DNA of 64,000 nucleotides from Bordetella genomosp. 8 (GCF_002119685.1 NZ_CP021108.1:1426001-1490000); one strand, 5' to 3'. Positions 23,644-31,822 are shown, numbered from the stretch's first letter. The notes: a model not told the origin generated them from the letters alone. Numbers and translations are program-made.

Positions 23644-24365
23644 GCGTCGGGCAGCGCCAGGACAGGATTCATCACAGCCGTCCAGTGCGACCAGCAGCGC
23701 ATGATGGGATCGGGCCGCAGCGTGCCGGCCAGGTTCTGTTCCTGTTCGCTGAGCACCTGTACGGGGCCCAGCGCGGCGGCGCGTATCTGGCTGGCGGCAT
23801 CCGCGCAGCCATGCACCGTGCGGAAGATGCATTCATGCAGGTCGCGTCCCGCCACGGTAGCGCCATGCCGGCGCATCAGCACCGTCCACCAGGGCCCCAG
23901 CGCGCGCGCCAGCGAGTCGCCTTCGGCCTGCGTGACCACCAGCAGCCGCGTATCGCCGAATTCGTCGCGGCTGTCCCAGTAGGGCACTTGCGCGCCCATG
24001 GCGGCGCCCGTCTGGCAGCTCGGCTTCAACGAGGCGCCCGTTTGCGCGAAGGGCATGATGGCTGGCGAATGGTGATGGCACACGGCGCCGACGTCGGGAC
24101 GGGCGCGGAAGATGGCGCTGTGGATGATGCGCTCGGAAAACAGCCCGGCCGGGGTGGGTTCGACCGGCTCCGCGTTCATGTCGTATTCGATGATGTCGTC
24201 GGGGGTCACGCGGCTGGGCGCGCCGGCGACGGGCAGCAGGAAACGGTCGGGGCGATCGGGATGCCGCACGCTGACGTGGCCGAACGCGTCCATCGCGCCT
24301 TGGTCCACCAGCAGGCGATGCGCCAACGCCAGGTCGCGTTTCAGGGATTTCAGGTCAGTGGTCAT
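23640..24365 (-). CDS. Class II aldolase/adducin family protein
   Basis: A 241-residue member of the zinc-dependent class II aldolase/adducin family, which includes L-fuculose-phosphate aldolase and related aldolases and decarboxylases. FGHVSVRHPD near the N-terminus matches the conserved GNVS/GHVS loop; metal-binding histidines are likely in VGAVCHHHSPAIMPF. The start at 24365 has AAGGAG nine bases upstream; an upstream in-frame extension is rejected. The substrate cannot be told from context: its neighbours are a regulator and a tRNA. Confidence 0.82.
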   Translation of the reverse strand: MTTDLKSLKRDLALAHRLLVDQGAMDAFGHVSVRHPDRPDRFLLPVAGAPSRVTPDDIIEYDMNAEPVEPTPAGLFSERIIHSAIFRARPDVGAVCHHHSPAIMPFAQTGASLKPSCQTGAAMGAQVPYWDSRDEFGDTRLLVVTQAEGDSLARALGPWWTVLMRRHGATVAGRDLHECIFRTVHGCADAASQIRAAALGPVQVLSEQEQNLAGTLRPDPIMRCWSHWTAVMNPVLALPDA

Positions 24366-24528
24366 GTGCGTTGCTCCTTCCCGGGAAAATACCATATTTG
24401 GAACTTGTGCCGTATTGGGAACAAACCCTTGTTGCCCTGGGGAAAGGGCGCCATGCGTCGCGGCATGAGAAAGGGCGACGGTCATCTCGGGTACAATGCA
24501 GGCCCGTTCGGAATGCCGGACGGCCCGT

Positions 24529-24605
24529 CGGGGCGTAGCGCAGCCTGGTAGCGCATCTGCTTTGGGAGCAGAGGGTCGCGAGTTCGAATCCCGCCGCCCC
24601 GACCA
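24529..24605 (+). tRNA. tRNA-Pro (anticodon TGG)
   Basis: A complete 77-base cloverleaf with encoded CCA. The acceptor stem CGGGGCG pairs with CGCCCCG, followed by ACCA. The anticodon arm has a TTTGGGA loop with TGG at positions 34-36. The T arm has GTTCGAATC. Accessory genes begin right after its 3' end, which suggests an integration site. Confidence 0.97.
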
Positions 24606-24760
24606 TTTGAATCGGCGTCTTGTAGACCGGTAAGAACGGTTTGGACCCCCCTTTTATTGATGGTGCACTCTACGGTGTCTCGTGTTTACCAGGGGTTTTG
24701 AAGTCTCCTGGCCCCTAAGCCTCGGTTGGTGCACTACCGGGCCGTTTAGCGGCTGAAACA

Positions 24761-24808
24761 CCTCGGCGTAGGGCCATGCCCTGAGGTAAAATAGAGGTCT
24801 CTAAGGAG
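24761..24808 (+). promoter_or_regulatory. Putative promoter, operator and RBS of the Fic antitoxin gene
   Basis: An interrupted inverted repeat (CCTC ... AGGGC CAT GCCCT GAGG, 24761-24786) abuts a -10-like TAAAAT at 24787-24792, and a strong AAGGAG at 24803-24808 precedes the ATG. The palindrome next to the promoter is where an autoregulator of a toxin-antitoxin operon would bind; this is inference. Confidence 0.45.
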
Positions 24809-24814
24809 CCTAAT

Positions 24815-25009
24815 ATGGACTCTAATTTCCTCTCTTGGCAGCGGCACCGAGCAGTAGAAAACGCCGTAGCGAGCCAGCGGTTGGAAGACCTGGAGGTCGA
24901 TGCGGAAACCATCGCTGACATGCACCGCATCGCTGATGGCGAAGTGACCACCGAAGAGATAGTTGAAAAGGTGAAACGGCGAGCTCTCGCCGGTGAATTT
25001 GGTATCTAA
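24815..25009 (+). CDS. VbhA-type antitoxin of a Fic toxin
   Basis: A 64-residue protein resembling VbhA, the small antitoxin that blocks ATP binding in the Fic active site. The inhibitory-helix motif S/TxxxE is present as S20-QRL-E24 followed by D25, where the family usually has G or N. The rest is helical (ETIADMHRIADGEVTTEEIV), as in the VbhA domain. A strong AAGGAG site drives it. The gene is intact, while the toxin gene 35 bases downstream is frameshifted. Its stop codon lies inside the stem of an intrinsic terminator. Confidence 0.85.
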   Translation: MDSNFLSWQRHRAVENAVASQRLEDLEVDAETIADMHRIADGEVTTEEIVEKVKRRALAGEFGI

Positions 25010-25035
25010 CCGGCCATTTGGGCCGGTTTTTTTTT
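25008..25035 (+). terminator. Intrinsic terminator between antitoxin and fic
   Basis: AACCGGCC and GGCCGGTT form an 8-pair stem with an ATTTG loop and a following run of nine T. The stem overlaps the antitoxin stop codon, and the T run ends nine bases before the fic ATG, so the toxin must be expressed by read-through or from a separate start. Confidence 0.88.
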
Positions 25036-25044
25036 GGTCTCGCG

Positions 25045-25970
25045 ATGGCTAAGTACCCGACGGATAGGTCAGATCCGTACACCGATCAACAGTCTGGCGT
25101 GCTGCGGAACGTTTGAATATCGCAAGCCAAGATGCGCTCGATAGGACCGAAGCCGCACTCGCTGCGTTGCGTTCAAATGAGCTGCGTGCGGAGCCAATCG
25201 TTGGGAAATTCGATCTGGCGCATCTGCAGGCCATACACCGGCACCTGTTCAAGGACATTTACGCATGGGCCGGTGATATTCGGTCCGTCGACATCACCAA
25301 AGGCTCAACAAGATTCGCGAGTCATGAACAGATTGTCAGCTACGCACCGCAAATCACAAGGAAGTTGGCACAAGAACAGTTCCTCAAGGGCTTAACGCCT
25401 TCCATTTTCAGTGCACGCGCTGGGCACTACTTGGGCGAATTGAACGTGTTGCATCCCTTTCGCGAGGGCAACGGGCGTTCGATTCGAGAATTCATCGGCC
25501 AATTGGCGCGCGGAGCCGGCTACGACATTGATTGGCGTGCCATCGAGCGTGATGAAATGACGCAGGCGGCCATAGAGGCGTATCACGGCGATTCTTCGAG
25601 AATGGCCAGGCTGATCCAAAGCAATCTGCAAGATCCCGAGCGCGCGTATGTGCTCGACCTGGTCGCGGCGACCTATGGCCACGACGTTCAGCTCGTTCGA
25701 GCTGAGGCCGGACACACCTATGCCGGCGCGGTGTTGGGACTGACAGAGCGATACGTAGTACAGGCCGCGACGGAGCACGTGAAGGAGATCGTCCTGCATA
25801 ACCGGCGAGCTCTCTCCGGGCTTGCCGGGGTCGCTCCTGGTTCCGTGGTCGATATCCGGTATCCTCATGGCGCCGTCGGCATAGTGGATATGCATAGCGG
25901 CGACTCTGCGCCATCTCATGACACCCAACGCGACATGGCGCGGGACCACAGAAGAGACTTGGACCGCTAA
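25045..25970 (+). pseudogene. Fic-domain toxin (AMP transferase) with C-terminal KfrB-like domain, frameshifted
   Basis: Fic proteins transfer AMP from ATP to target proteins. The true N-terminus is at 25045: MAKYPTDRSDPYTDQQSGVL then RNV, matching the DPY...GVLRN start of VbhT-type Fic proteins, but it hits TGA at 25114. The protein resumes one frame over (NIASQDALDRTEAALAAL, from about 25116) and runs to 25970. Adding one T to the TTT at 25112-25114 would join the parts. The Fic motif HPFREGNGR is intact at 25452. The C-terminus (AGHTYAGAVLGLTERYVVQ onward) resembles the KfrB domain of plasmid proteins. A TTG at 25113 could still start a truncated protein. Confidence 0.8.
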
Positions 25971-26307
25971 ACCTTGGTTAACCGCTGCGGCATCACCGAC
26001 ATGGCTGCGCGCCGAAATTGAATCTCCTCGCGCCATGACTGAAATGTTCGGGTTGTCGATGGATGCTGGCGAACGTCGCATCCAGCCGGTAGCGGAAGAT
26101 CGCAAAGGTCAGCTACCGACCCTGAAAAGACATCCGCTGTCTTGATCTCGCTGCCACAGAGCTGACAGATCAAACTGGGAAAATACGCCCTGTCGCCGGG
26201 GGAAGTGGTGAGCATTCGTCTGGCAGTGACAGGCGCGATATCGGGCGTTAAGAAAGCGAGCAGCGTGCGGGTAGAGCGTGGGTGCGGGCGAAATTGTCCG
26301 GCCCCAA
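25971..26307. other. Intergenic region after fic, no gene recognised
   Basis: 337 bases between the fic stop and the abiV-like stop. Two short open frames cross it on opposite strands, but neither has a ribosome-binding site or a recognisable motif. It has lower GC and weaker codon bias than the flanks, in keeping with island sequence. Confidence 0.4.
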
Positions 26308-26973
26308 TTACTGTACGCTGGCCGGTCGCTTTCGCGCTAGCTCCTCTATCTTGTCGCCGAGCGAATCCAAGAAGGACTCCAACTGCTCCTTGTTGTTACG
26401 TTCGAGGTCGGTGATGCCCAGTGCGGTCACCGCCTCGGTGAGTTGTTCAGCGCTGCGTTTCAAGTCACCCGCCCAGCCGCGCAACATCCTGATATGGTGG
26501 AACGCAATCGACATGAACTCTTCGTCGCGCTTTCGGACTTTAATGAAGGCCTCTTCATTGATGAGTTCTTGCGGGGATGTGAAAGTGTCTCCGAAGTCAA
26601 CGTAGAGCGATGCGTTTTTATCGTTGTTCGATTCCTGATGAAATGCCTCTTGAAGCTGTTTGAACTCTTGATGCGCAGCTTCGAAATCGCCACTGTCGCG
26701 AGCTAGTCGTTCAACGTGCGTGGTCGGCAGAAAGTAGGCGTTCGTCTTATTCTTGTATTTATGGCGCCGGAACTCTCGGCGCAATGCGTCGACGTTAATT
26801 TCATGACCCATCAGCAGCGCCGTGACGGCGGTGCCGAGTGCGTTAACCTTTGCGCATTCCTCCAGGGCAATCTGATGAAGGAGCAGCGCGCGAGGCCACG
26901 CCTTGCTGTCAGCGAGGATGGTTGCTTCGCTGAACAGCGCTTCCGCGTTGGCGTATATTTTTTCGGCGCCTAC
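26308..26973 (-). pseudogene. AbiV-family (HEPN) abortive-infection protein, start codon lost
   Basis: The N-terminal part VGAEKIYANAEALFSEA, RALLLHQIALEECAKVNAL and RREFRRHKYKNK matches AbiV proteins, phage-defence HEPN proteins; RREFRRH gives the HEPN Rx4H pattern. From the first ATG (26811) only the last 167 residues would be made, and the conserved HEPN start (26812-26973) would be lost. The frame is open up to a TGA at 27081, yet there is no ATG, GTG or TTG before 26811. A GTG at 27014 overlaps the stop of the upstream DUF4189 gene (GTGA) and would be an ideal start, but it is one frame off. Either one base was lost near 26971-26990 or a rare start is used. Confidence 0.65.
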
Positions 26974-27010
26974 GTCCCGACCGACCCCGTGTGAGCACTG
27001 CGAGATGCCG

Positions 27011-27508
27011 TCACTGAACTCGTACCGCGTCGGTGCAATTGCTATACGCGACTTTGCAGGAATCAGATCCGCAGTTCTTCAGCGCGACGTCGGAGGCCTT
27101 CTTGATGGAAGGGCCGCGTGAAACGCCGATACGGCCACCTCCAGGTTTTTGTGCTACGGCAACGCACTGGTTGTGGTAGGTGACGTTGACCTGGCAATGT
27201 TTTCCGCCCGCCTTTTCGCAGTTCGACAGTGCCATGGATTCCGCGTGGCGTTGCGATGTCTGGTTCGTGGAAACACCAGCGCTAGAGGTAGCTTCATCAA
27301 AGGCAATAGCTCCCCAACGGTCTTGCCATACGGGTGGTGGGGCTTGAGGCAAAGCTGGGGCGCCGTCACCTTGGTTATAGGGGGAATTGGGCGCCGAAGG
27401 AGGAATGCAGCCCGGGTTCCCGGCACCTGGGATACCGGGTGCGCACTGCGCGTGAGCCGCAAAGGGAGCAGCAAGCAAAAGCAAAAACCCGAAGGCGATG
27501 AACTTCAT
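27011..27508 (-). CDS. Secreted DUF4189 family protein
   Basis: A 165-residue exported protein with a clear signal peptide (KFIAFGFLLLLAAPFAAHA, cleavage near residue 20) and a Pro/Gly-rich linker. The C-terminal ~100 residues resemble DUF4189: WGAIAFDEATSSAGVSTNQT, then AMALSNC-like and NCGSDSCKVAYSNC stretches with six conserved cysteines that probably form disulfides. The function is unknown; related proteins often accompany type VI or contact-dependent loci, but none is seen here. Its stop overlaps the presumed lost start of the abiV-like gene. Confidence 0.8.
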   Translation of the reverse strand: MKFIAFGFLLLLAAPFAAHAQCAPGIPGAGNPGCIPPSAPNSPYNQGDGAPALPQAPPPVWQDRWGAIAFDEATSSAGVSTNQTSQRHAESMALSNCEKAGGKHCQVNVTYHNQCVAVAQKPGGGRIGVSRGPSIKKASDVALKNCGSDSCKVAYSNCTDAVRVQ

Positions 27509-27532
27509 CAGCTGGTTTCCTCAAGATGTCGG

Positions 27533-27574
27533 GCAGCGCCTTTCGGGCGCTGCACCTGGATGCCCCAGGTGGCG
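27533..27574 (-). promoter_or_regulatory. Tandem hairpins upstream of the DUF4189 gene
   Basis: Two adjacent perfect hairpins lie 25-66 bases upstream of the DUF4189 start: GCAGCGCC/GGCGCTGC around a five-base loop, and CACCTGG/CCAGGTG around a five-base loop. No T run follows on either strand, so they look like leader or operator structure rather than terminators. Confidence 0.4.
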
Positions 27575-28563
27575 AATCAATCTTCAGCAGTGGGACCTAC
27601 CGCCAACGCAAGGTACCCATTGCGCCAAGTCGCGATGTGAAAAGTGCAAGGCTTCGAGCCAGTTCACTCGTTCTGGCAAAGCACTGAGCAGTTGTGTGAG
27701 CCACAGACATCATACGCATGGGGGGCTCGCGTGCCATCGTTCCACTCCTCGTTTCCCGACGCCGATCGTACCGCTGGCCGGTCATGAACTGCAACGACAT
27801 CGTTGGAGGCCATGGATCGAGTTAGAGGTGCGCCGATAGTCGTCGCGGCTGCTTCGCGTCACCACTGTCGCGGTGCGTGTCCCTGCGCCTGGGGCCCCGG
27901 GTCGGGCTGTCTTGCGATGCATCGAGCCAGGCTCCGCCTGTCTCGCCGCTATCGGGCTTCCATCCTTCCCTCCCTACGGTCGGCTCACGCCTTCGCGCGT
28001 TCGGCGCTGCGCGCTCCGCTTGCCAGTGTCCTGCGGACACTCGGAGTGAGAGCCCTACCGGCTAGGGGAGCTCGCCGCGCGGCCGGTTCGCGCACGCAAT
28101 CGCAATGGCGCAATGCCTGTCCTGTCAGAACGTCGCCCTAAAGCGCCGACTGTATCAAGGGTGCGCTACGCCAGGTGCTCTCCCGTTCGGTGCCTGCGCT
28201 CCGCCTGCGGCCTGCGCGCCCGCCCTTTCCGGTCGTCCTTCCGTGATTCAGCACGGCAAGCGCGACGAACTACCATGATGGGCGGCATACAACGCGTAGC
28301 CGCCGGACTGCGAAACCCGATCCTACAACCTACGTAAGGGCTCAGAATCTTTAGTCCAGGTCAGCAGAAAAAAAGCTTTATGTAATGCCTGGCTCGCAGC
28401 CGGCGCTAAGGAATTGGACGCCTTGTGGCACGGTGCGATGCTCGATGACGGCGGGTGGCCTGCTGGTGCTGTGGGAATCGATGACGGAACAGCGCTTATG
28501 TCAAAGCCTCGCCGCGGCAGTGAGCGGAGACGGGTGCCTGTGAAAGCGGACGAGGAGAGGCCA
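27575..28563. other. About 1 kb without a convincing gene; inverted-repeat-rich island sequence
   Basis: No open frame here has both a start with ribosome-binding site and a recognisable product. Short inverted repeats are frequent, for example AGTGTCC TGC GGACACT at 28023-28039. An open frame without a start runs from 28300 through KALCNAWLAAGAKELDALWH and could be the C-terminal remnant of a lost gene. The sequence probably records past insertion and deletion next to the tRNA-Pro island. Confidence 0.4.
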
Positions 28564-28965
28564 TCAGGCAGATGGCTTCTCGTCCATCGACAGCAGTCCC
28601 CTGGCCATTTCTATCGCCTGCTCACGCGACGGAGCAAGAAGCAGAGGATAGCCCCAGAACTTGGCAAAAACGGCGGCAAATGCCTTGAGGCCCAGGCGTT
28701 TTGCCGAGTTGGGCTCGACCAGGATCATTGCAAGAACCAGCCTTCGCAATTCGACCTTGTGCTTTTTCATCCAGAGCGCGGTGCGTTTCTTTTCTTCCGG
28801 TGAGTGCTCGTGGTCTGCGGCGGGAGCGGTATCGGTCAAGAGAACGAAGGGCTCTCCACGCTGCAAAATCGCTTCGAATTCGTGGAAGTCCTTCTGCTGG
28901 TCATGGCCGGACTCTTGCGTAAGATTCATCCAGACCAAAGGGAAATCAGAACTATTCATCGCCAT
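28564..28965 (-). CDS. Hypothetical protein in siderophore-receptor operon
   Basis: A 133-residue soluble protein I do not recognise. It has no signal peptide or membrane segment and is rich in charged residues, with an EEKKRTALWMKKHKVELRRL stretch. AAAGGA is seven bases before the ATG at 28965. It overlaps the end of the membrane-protein gene upstream by 14 bases, so the two are translationally coupled, and both follow the TonB-dependent receptor on the same strand. A role in siderophore handling is suggested only by position. Confidence 0.65.
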   Translation of the reverse strand: MAMNSSDFPLVWMNLTQESGHDQQKDFHEFEAILQRGEPFVLLTDTAPAADHEHSPEEKKRTALWMKKHKVELRRLVLAMILVEPNSAKRLGLKAFAAVFAKFWGYPLLLAPSREQAIEMARGLLSMDEKPSA

Positions 28966-29407
28966 GATGGTTTCCTTTGTTTTTGATGCGACGCCAGGTG
29001 GCCGCGATGGCGAACACGCCGGGCAACGTGATGAAGAACACTGCCGAAAAGGCAATGTGCCAACCGTCGCGCAACCCGTCTGAGATTCCTCCGAGGGTAT
29101 TCAGGACGACAAGCAGGCTGCCGAGTACCAGCGCAACCCACTGAGCCTTACGGGTTCCGGCCAGCGCGAGTAGCACCGTGACGATCCAGGAACCATAGAA
29201 TGCGGAAAACATCCACAGTATTCCGGGCTCGAACGTAATCGTTGGTGTTGTTCCCCGTGCTCTCACGAAGTCGTTTACGTAGAAAAACAACTGGAAGGTG
29301 ACGAAAAGCACGGCGCCAGTGGCTGTCGTCAACCAGAACAAGGCGGGCTTGTTCGGGTCGTTCGTGGCTGCGTCGGAGGTGGGGAGTAGGGTGGGCTGAA
29401 GGCGCAT
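28952..29407 (-). CDS. Small four-helix inner-membrane protein downstream of the receptor
   Basis: A 151-residue protein with four hydrophobic segments at about residues 26-48, 65-86, 91-112 and 118-140, and a basic C-terminus (RRIKNKGNHHGDE). I cannot name the family. GAGAGG lies before the ATG at 29407; an ATG at 29440 is an alternative. It starts 74 bases after the TonB-dependent receptor gene and is probably in its operon, so it may assist siderophore transport across, or reduction at, the inner membrane. Confidence 0.65.
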   Translation of the reverse strand: MRLQPTLLPTSDAATNDPNKPALFWLTTATGAVLFVTFQLFFYVNDFVRARGTTPTITFEPGILWMFSAFYGSWIVTVLLALAGTRKAQWVALVLGSLLVVLNTLGGISDGLRDGWHIAFSAVFFITLPGVFAIAATWRRIKNKGNHHGDE

Positions 29408-29481
29408 CGGAGCCTCTCGGTAATCAAATGGGCTGTACATCCGCGGATCTCTCACGGGCGCAGCGTTCGCCTGCGAGCGAA

Positions 29482-31794
29482 TCAATATCTATAGTTCAGC
29501 GTCACCATCACGTTACGGGGTGCGCCATAGCCCACGGTGTCGAAATCGCCCTTCTGTAGCGCGTACTTCTTATCAAACAAGTTGTTGACGTTGACCGCCA
29601 CGTTCGTTTGCTTCGAGATGGCGTAACGTGCCAGCAGCGACACCAGGCCATATGGGCTCTGTTCCCCGCCCCGCGTGCTCGTGCCGGTGTTGGGCGCCTC
29701 GTAGATGCGGCTTTGCCATTTGACGCCGCCGCCCACGGTCAACTTGCTCCAAGCTCCCGGCAACTGGTAGGTCGTGAAAAGTTGGGCGGTGGTACGCGGA
29801 ATTTGTGAATTCAGGCGGACGCCATCGCTATCGCTGGCCGTGAAATGCGCGATACCTGCATAGATATTCCAGCCACGCGCCAGTTCACCCTGCAAATCCA
29901 GCTCGATCCCGCGAGACTTCGTCCCGTCGGCGTTTTCGTAGGCTTGGGCGCCGCCTGGTGTAAGGGTTCCGGCGACCATCTGCGCCGCGTTGTCCAGCTC
30001 GGTCTCGAACAAGGCCACCGACGCATTCAGTCGCCCGTCCATGTAGGCGCCCTTGAGGCCGATTTCCTTGGTTTTCCCCTTCGACGGCGTGAGCACGTTG
30101 CCCTTGCTGTCCCGATAGTCGGTCTGCGGGTTGAAGATCCCGGTGTAGCTGACGTAGGCCGAGTAAGTCTTGTCGATGTCGTAGACCAAGCCGGCGTACG
30201 GCGTGAATTCGCTGTTCTTCTTGTAGTGCAACGGGCTGCCATTGGCGTCCTCGTCGATTTCGTAGTTGGTGAAGCGGCCGCCGACAATCAGTTTCAGGGG
30301 TTCAGCCAGCGAGAAGCGGGCCGCGCTGTAGACACCGCTCTGCTTTATTCGGGTGCGGGTCGGTATCCAGGTCATGGCATCGAAGTCAGGCCGGGGATAG
30401 GCCGGGCTCAGGGTATAGATATTGACCGGCGTAAAGCCTGGATAGAAAGGCGGGACATCCTCCTGGCTGGCCGTGCGGCGCGAACTCGTCGCCCCCATCA
30501 CCAAGTCGTGTTGACGGCCCAGCAGTTCGAAGGGGCCGCTCGCCATCACGTCAAAGGTGTTTTGACGGCTGCGCGCCTGGGACGCCAGTGCCACCGGATA
30601 AGCCCCGTAGGGATAAGTGCCCAGTCCCGTCGCACGATCGGGGTTGCCCACCAAGCCAAGCAGTTCCGCGTCGAAGTTGGTGCGGTACTGGTTGGCCACG
30701 GCCCGCACGTTCCAGCCGTTGTGAAAGCGGTGCTCGATCTCGGCAAAAGCCGTCTTCAGCGTAGTGTCCGAATGGCTCCAATCCTGCGCATAGGTCTTGG
30801 AGCGCAAATAATCTGCTTGCGTGCCGTCGCTGAGCCACAGCGGCAAACCGCCCCAGGTGGTGCCCTTGGGCGTGATGTCCTGGTAGTCATAGCCCAGGCT
30901 CACCGTCGTGTCTGGAGTCAGGTCTGCCTCGATGATGCCGTAGAACCCTTTCCTCCGCGGCCTGTAGCCGTCGAGGTACGAGTGTCCGTCCTGGTTCGTC
31001 CCGACTATGCGCGCGCGGATGCGACCGTCCTCGGTCAACGGGGTCGAGATGTCAGCCATCTCCCGGTGGGTATCCCAGCTCCCCGCGCCGACCGAAGCAG
31101 ACGCCGAGAAGTCAGGGGTCGGTCGCTTGCGCACCAGGTTGATGGCGGCCGAGGGGTTGCCGGTGCCGGTCAGCAAGCCGGAGGCGCCGCGCACGACCTC
31201 GACACGGTCATAGAAGGCGGTATCGAGAGAGCTGATGCCGCTCCCATTGACGGTATCACCGAGGACCGTAGGTATGCCGTCGTACTGGACGTTGTTGATC
31301 AGAAAGCCGCGCGAATAGAAACTCGTTCGCTCGCTGTCGGACTGGTACGAAGAGATGCCCGTGGTGTTCTCCAACACGTCCTGCACTGAATTCAATTGCT
31401 GGTCGTCCATGCGCTGGCGCGTGATCACCGTTATCGACTGCGGTGTTTCCTGCAGCGACAGCGGTAGCCGCGTGGCCGCCGTGGTCTCGCCCGTGGTGTA
31501 GGAGCCAGTACCTTCGGTGGTCGCCGAATCCGCGTGGCCCGTTACGGTAATGGCCGGCAAGGCTATTCCCTCCTGGGACGCCTCCTCCTCCTTGGCTTGA
31601 ATCTGCGCGGACTCGGCGGCGAATGCGCCCTGCGCACTGATGAAGACCGCCGCCGCGACTGCCGAGCCCAGCATGGTGCGGGGCCCGTTCCTCATGGCGG
31701 CCTTGTACCGCCCGGCCAGATAAGGATGGGCGGCGCGCGTCGCGCGCATATCGATCGGCCGATTGGACTTCCCGGCAATGGTGGAGGTGGGCAT
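29482..31794 (-). CDS. TonB-dependent siderophore receptor (FhuE/FpvA-like)
   Basis: Outer-membrane gated beta-barrel for a ferric siderophore. About 770 residues: an extended N-terminus with a hydrophobic export segment (MLGSAVAAAVFISAQGAFAA), a TonB-box-like region (LPAITVTGH), a plug domain with QSITVITRQRMDDQQ, VLENTTGISS and VEVVRGASGLLTGTGNPSAAINLVRKRP, and a 22-strand-type barrel ending in the C-terminal aromatic signature TLNYRY. There is no N-terminal signalling (STN) domain, so it does not drive an anti-sigma system. The ATG at 31794 is chosen over a TTG at 31800. A Fur-like box overlaps the start region. Confidence 0.93.
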   Translation of the reverse strand: MPTSTIAGKSNRPIDMRATRAAHPYLAGRYKAAMRNGPRTMLGSAVAAAVFISAQGAFAAESAQIQAKEEEASQEGIALPAITVTGHADSATTEGTGSYTTGETTAATRLPLSLQETPQSITVITRQRMDDQQLNSVQDVLENTTGISSYQSDSERTSFYSRGFLINNVQYDGIPTVLGDTVNGSGISSLDTAFYDRVEVVRGASGLLTGTGNPSAAINLVRKRPTPDFSASASVGAGSWDTHREMADISTPLTEDGRIRARIVGTNQDGHSYLDGYRPRRKGFYGIIEADLTPDTTVSLGYDYQDITPKGTTWGGLPLWLSDGTQADYLRSKTYAQDWSHSDTTLKTAFAEIEHRFHNGWNVRAVANQYRTNFDAELLGLVGNPDRATGLGTYPYGAYPVALASQARSRQNTFDVMASGPFELLGRQHDLVMGATSSRRTASQEDVPPFYPGFTPVNIYTLSPAYPRPDFDAMTWIPTRTRIKQSGVYSAARFSLAEPLKLIVGGRFTNYEIDEDANGSPLHYKKNSEFTPYAGLVYDIDKTYSAYVSYTGIFNPQTDYRDSKGNVLTPSKGKTKEIGLKGAYMDGRLNASVALFETELDNAAQMVAGTLTPGGAQAYENADGTKSRGIELDLQGELARGWNIYAGIAHFTASDSDGVRLNSQIPRTTAQLFTTYQLPGAWSKLTVGGGVKWQSRIYEAPNTGTSTRGGEQSPYGLVSLLARYAISKQTNVAVNVNNLFDKKYALQKGDFDTVGYGAPRNVMVTLNYRY

Positions 31795-31798
31795 CAAC

Positions 31799-31822
31799 AA
31801 TACTCATTCTCATTTGGACGCC
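31799..31822 (-). promoter_or_regulatory. Probable Fur box at the receptor start
   Basis: On the minus strand the sequence AAATGAGAATGAGTATTG closely matches one half of the Fur 7-1-7 core (TGAGAAT-N-) with a degenerate second half. It lies directly upstream of the receptor start, where iron-loaded Fur would block transcription. Confidence 0.55.

Noticed and set aside
24606..24814. Integrase gene or attachment-site repeat next to tRNA-Pro
   Set aside because: I looked for a second copy of the tRNA 3' end and for a tyrosine recombinase downstream; neither is visible in this window.
25967..26215. 82-codon minus-strand frame after fic
   Set aside because: It has no recognisable motif, weak start context, and overlaps the fic stop; there is not enough support to call a gene.
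28300..28563. Open frame with KALCNAWLAAGAKELDALWH
   Set aside because: The stretch looks protein-like but has no start codon with a ribosome-binding site, and its extension overlaps a better gene on the other strand; at most a gene remnant.
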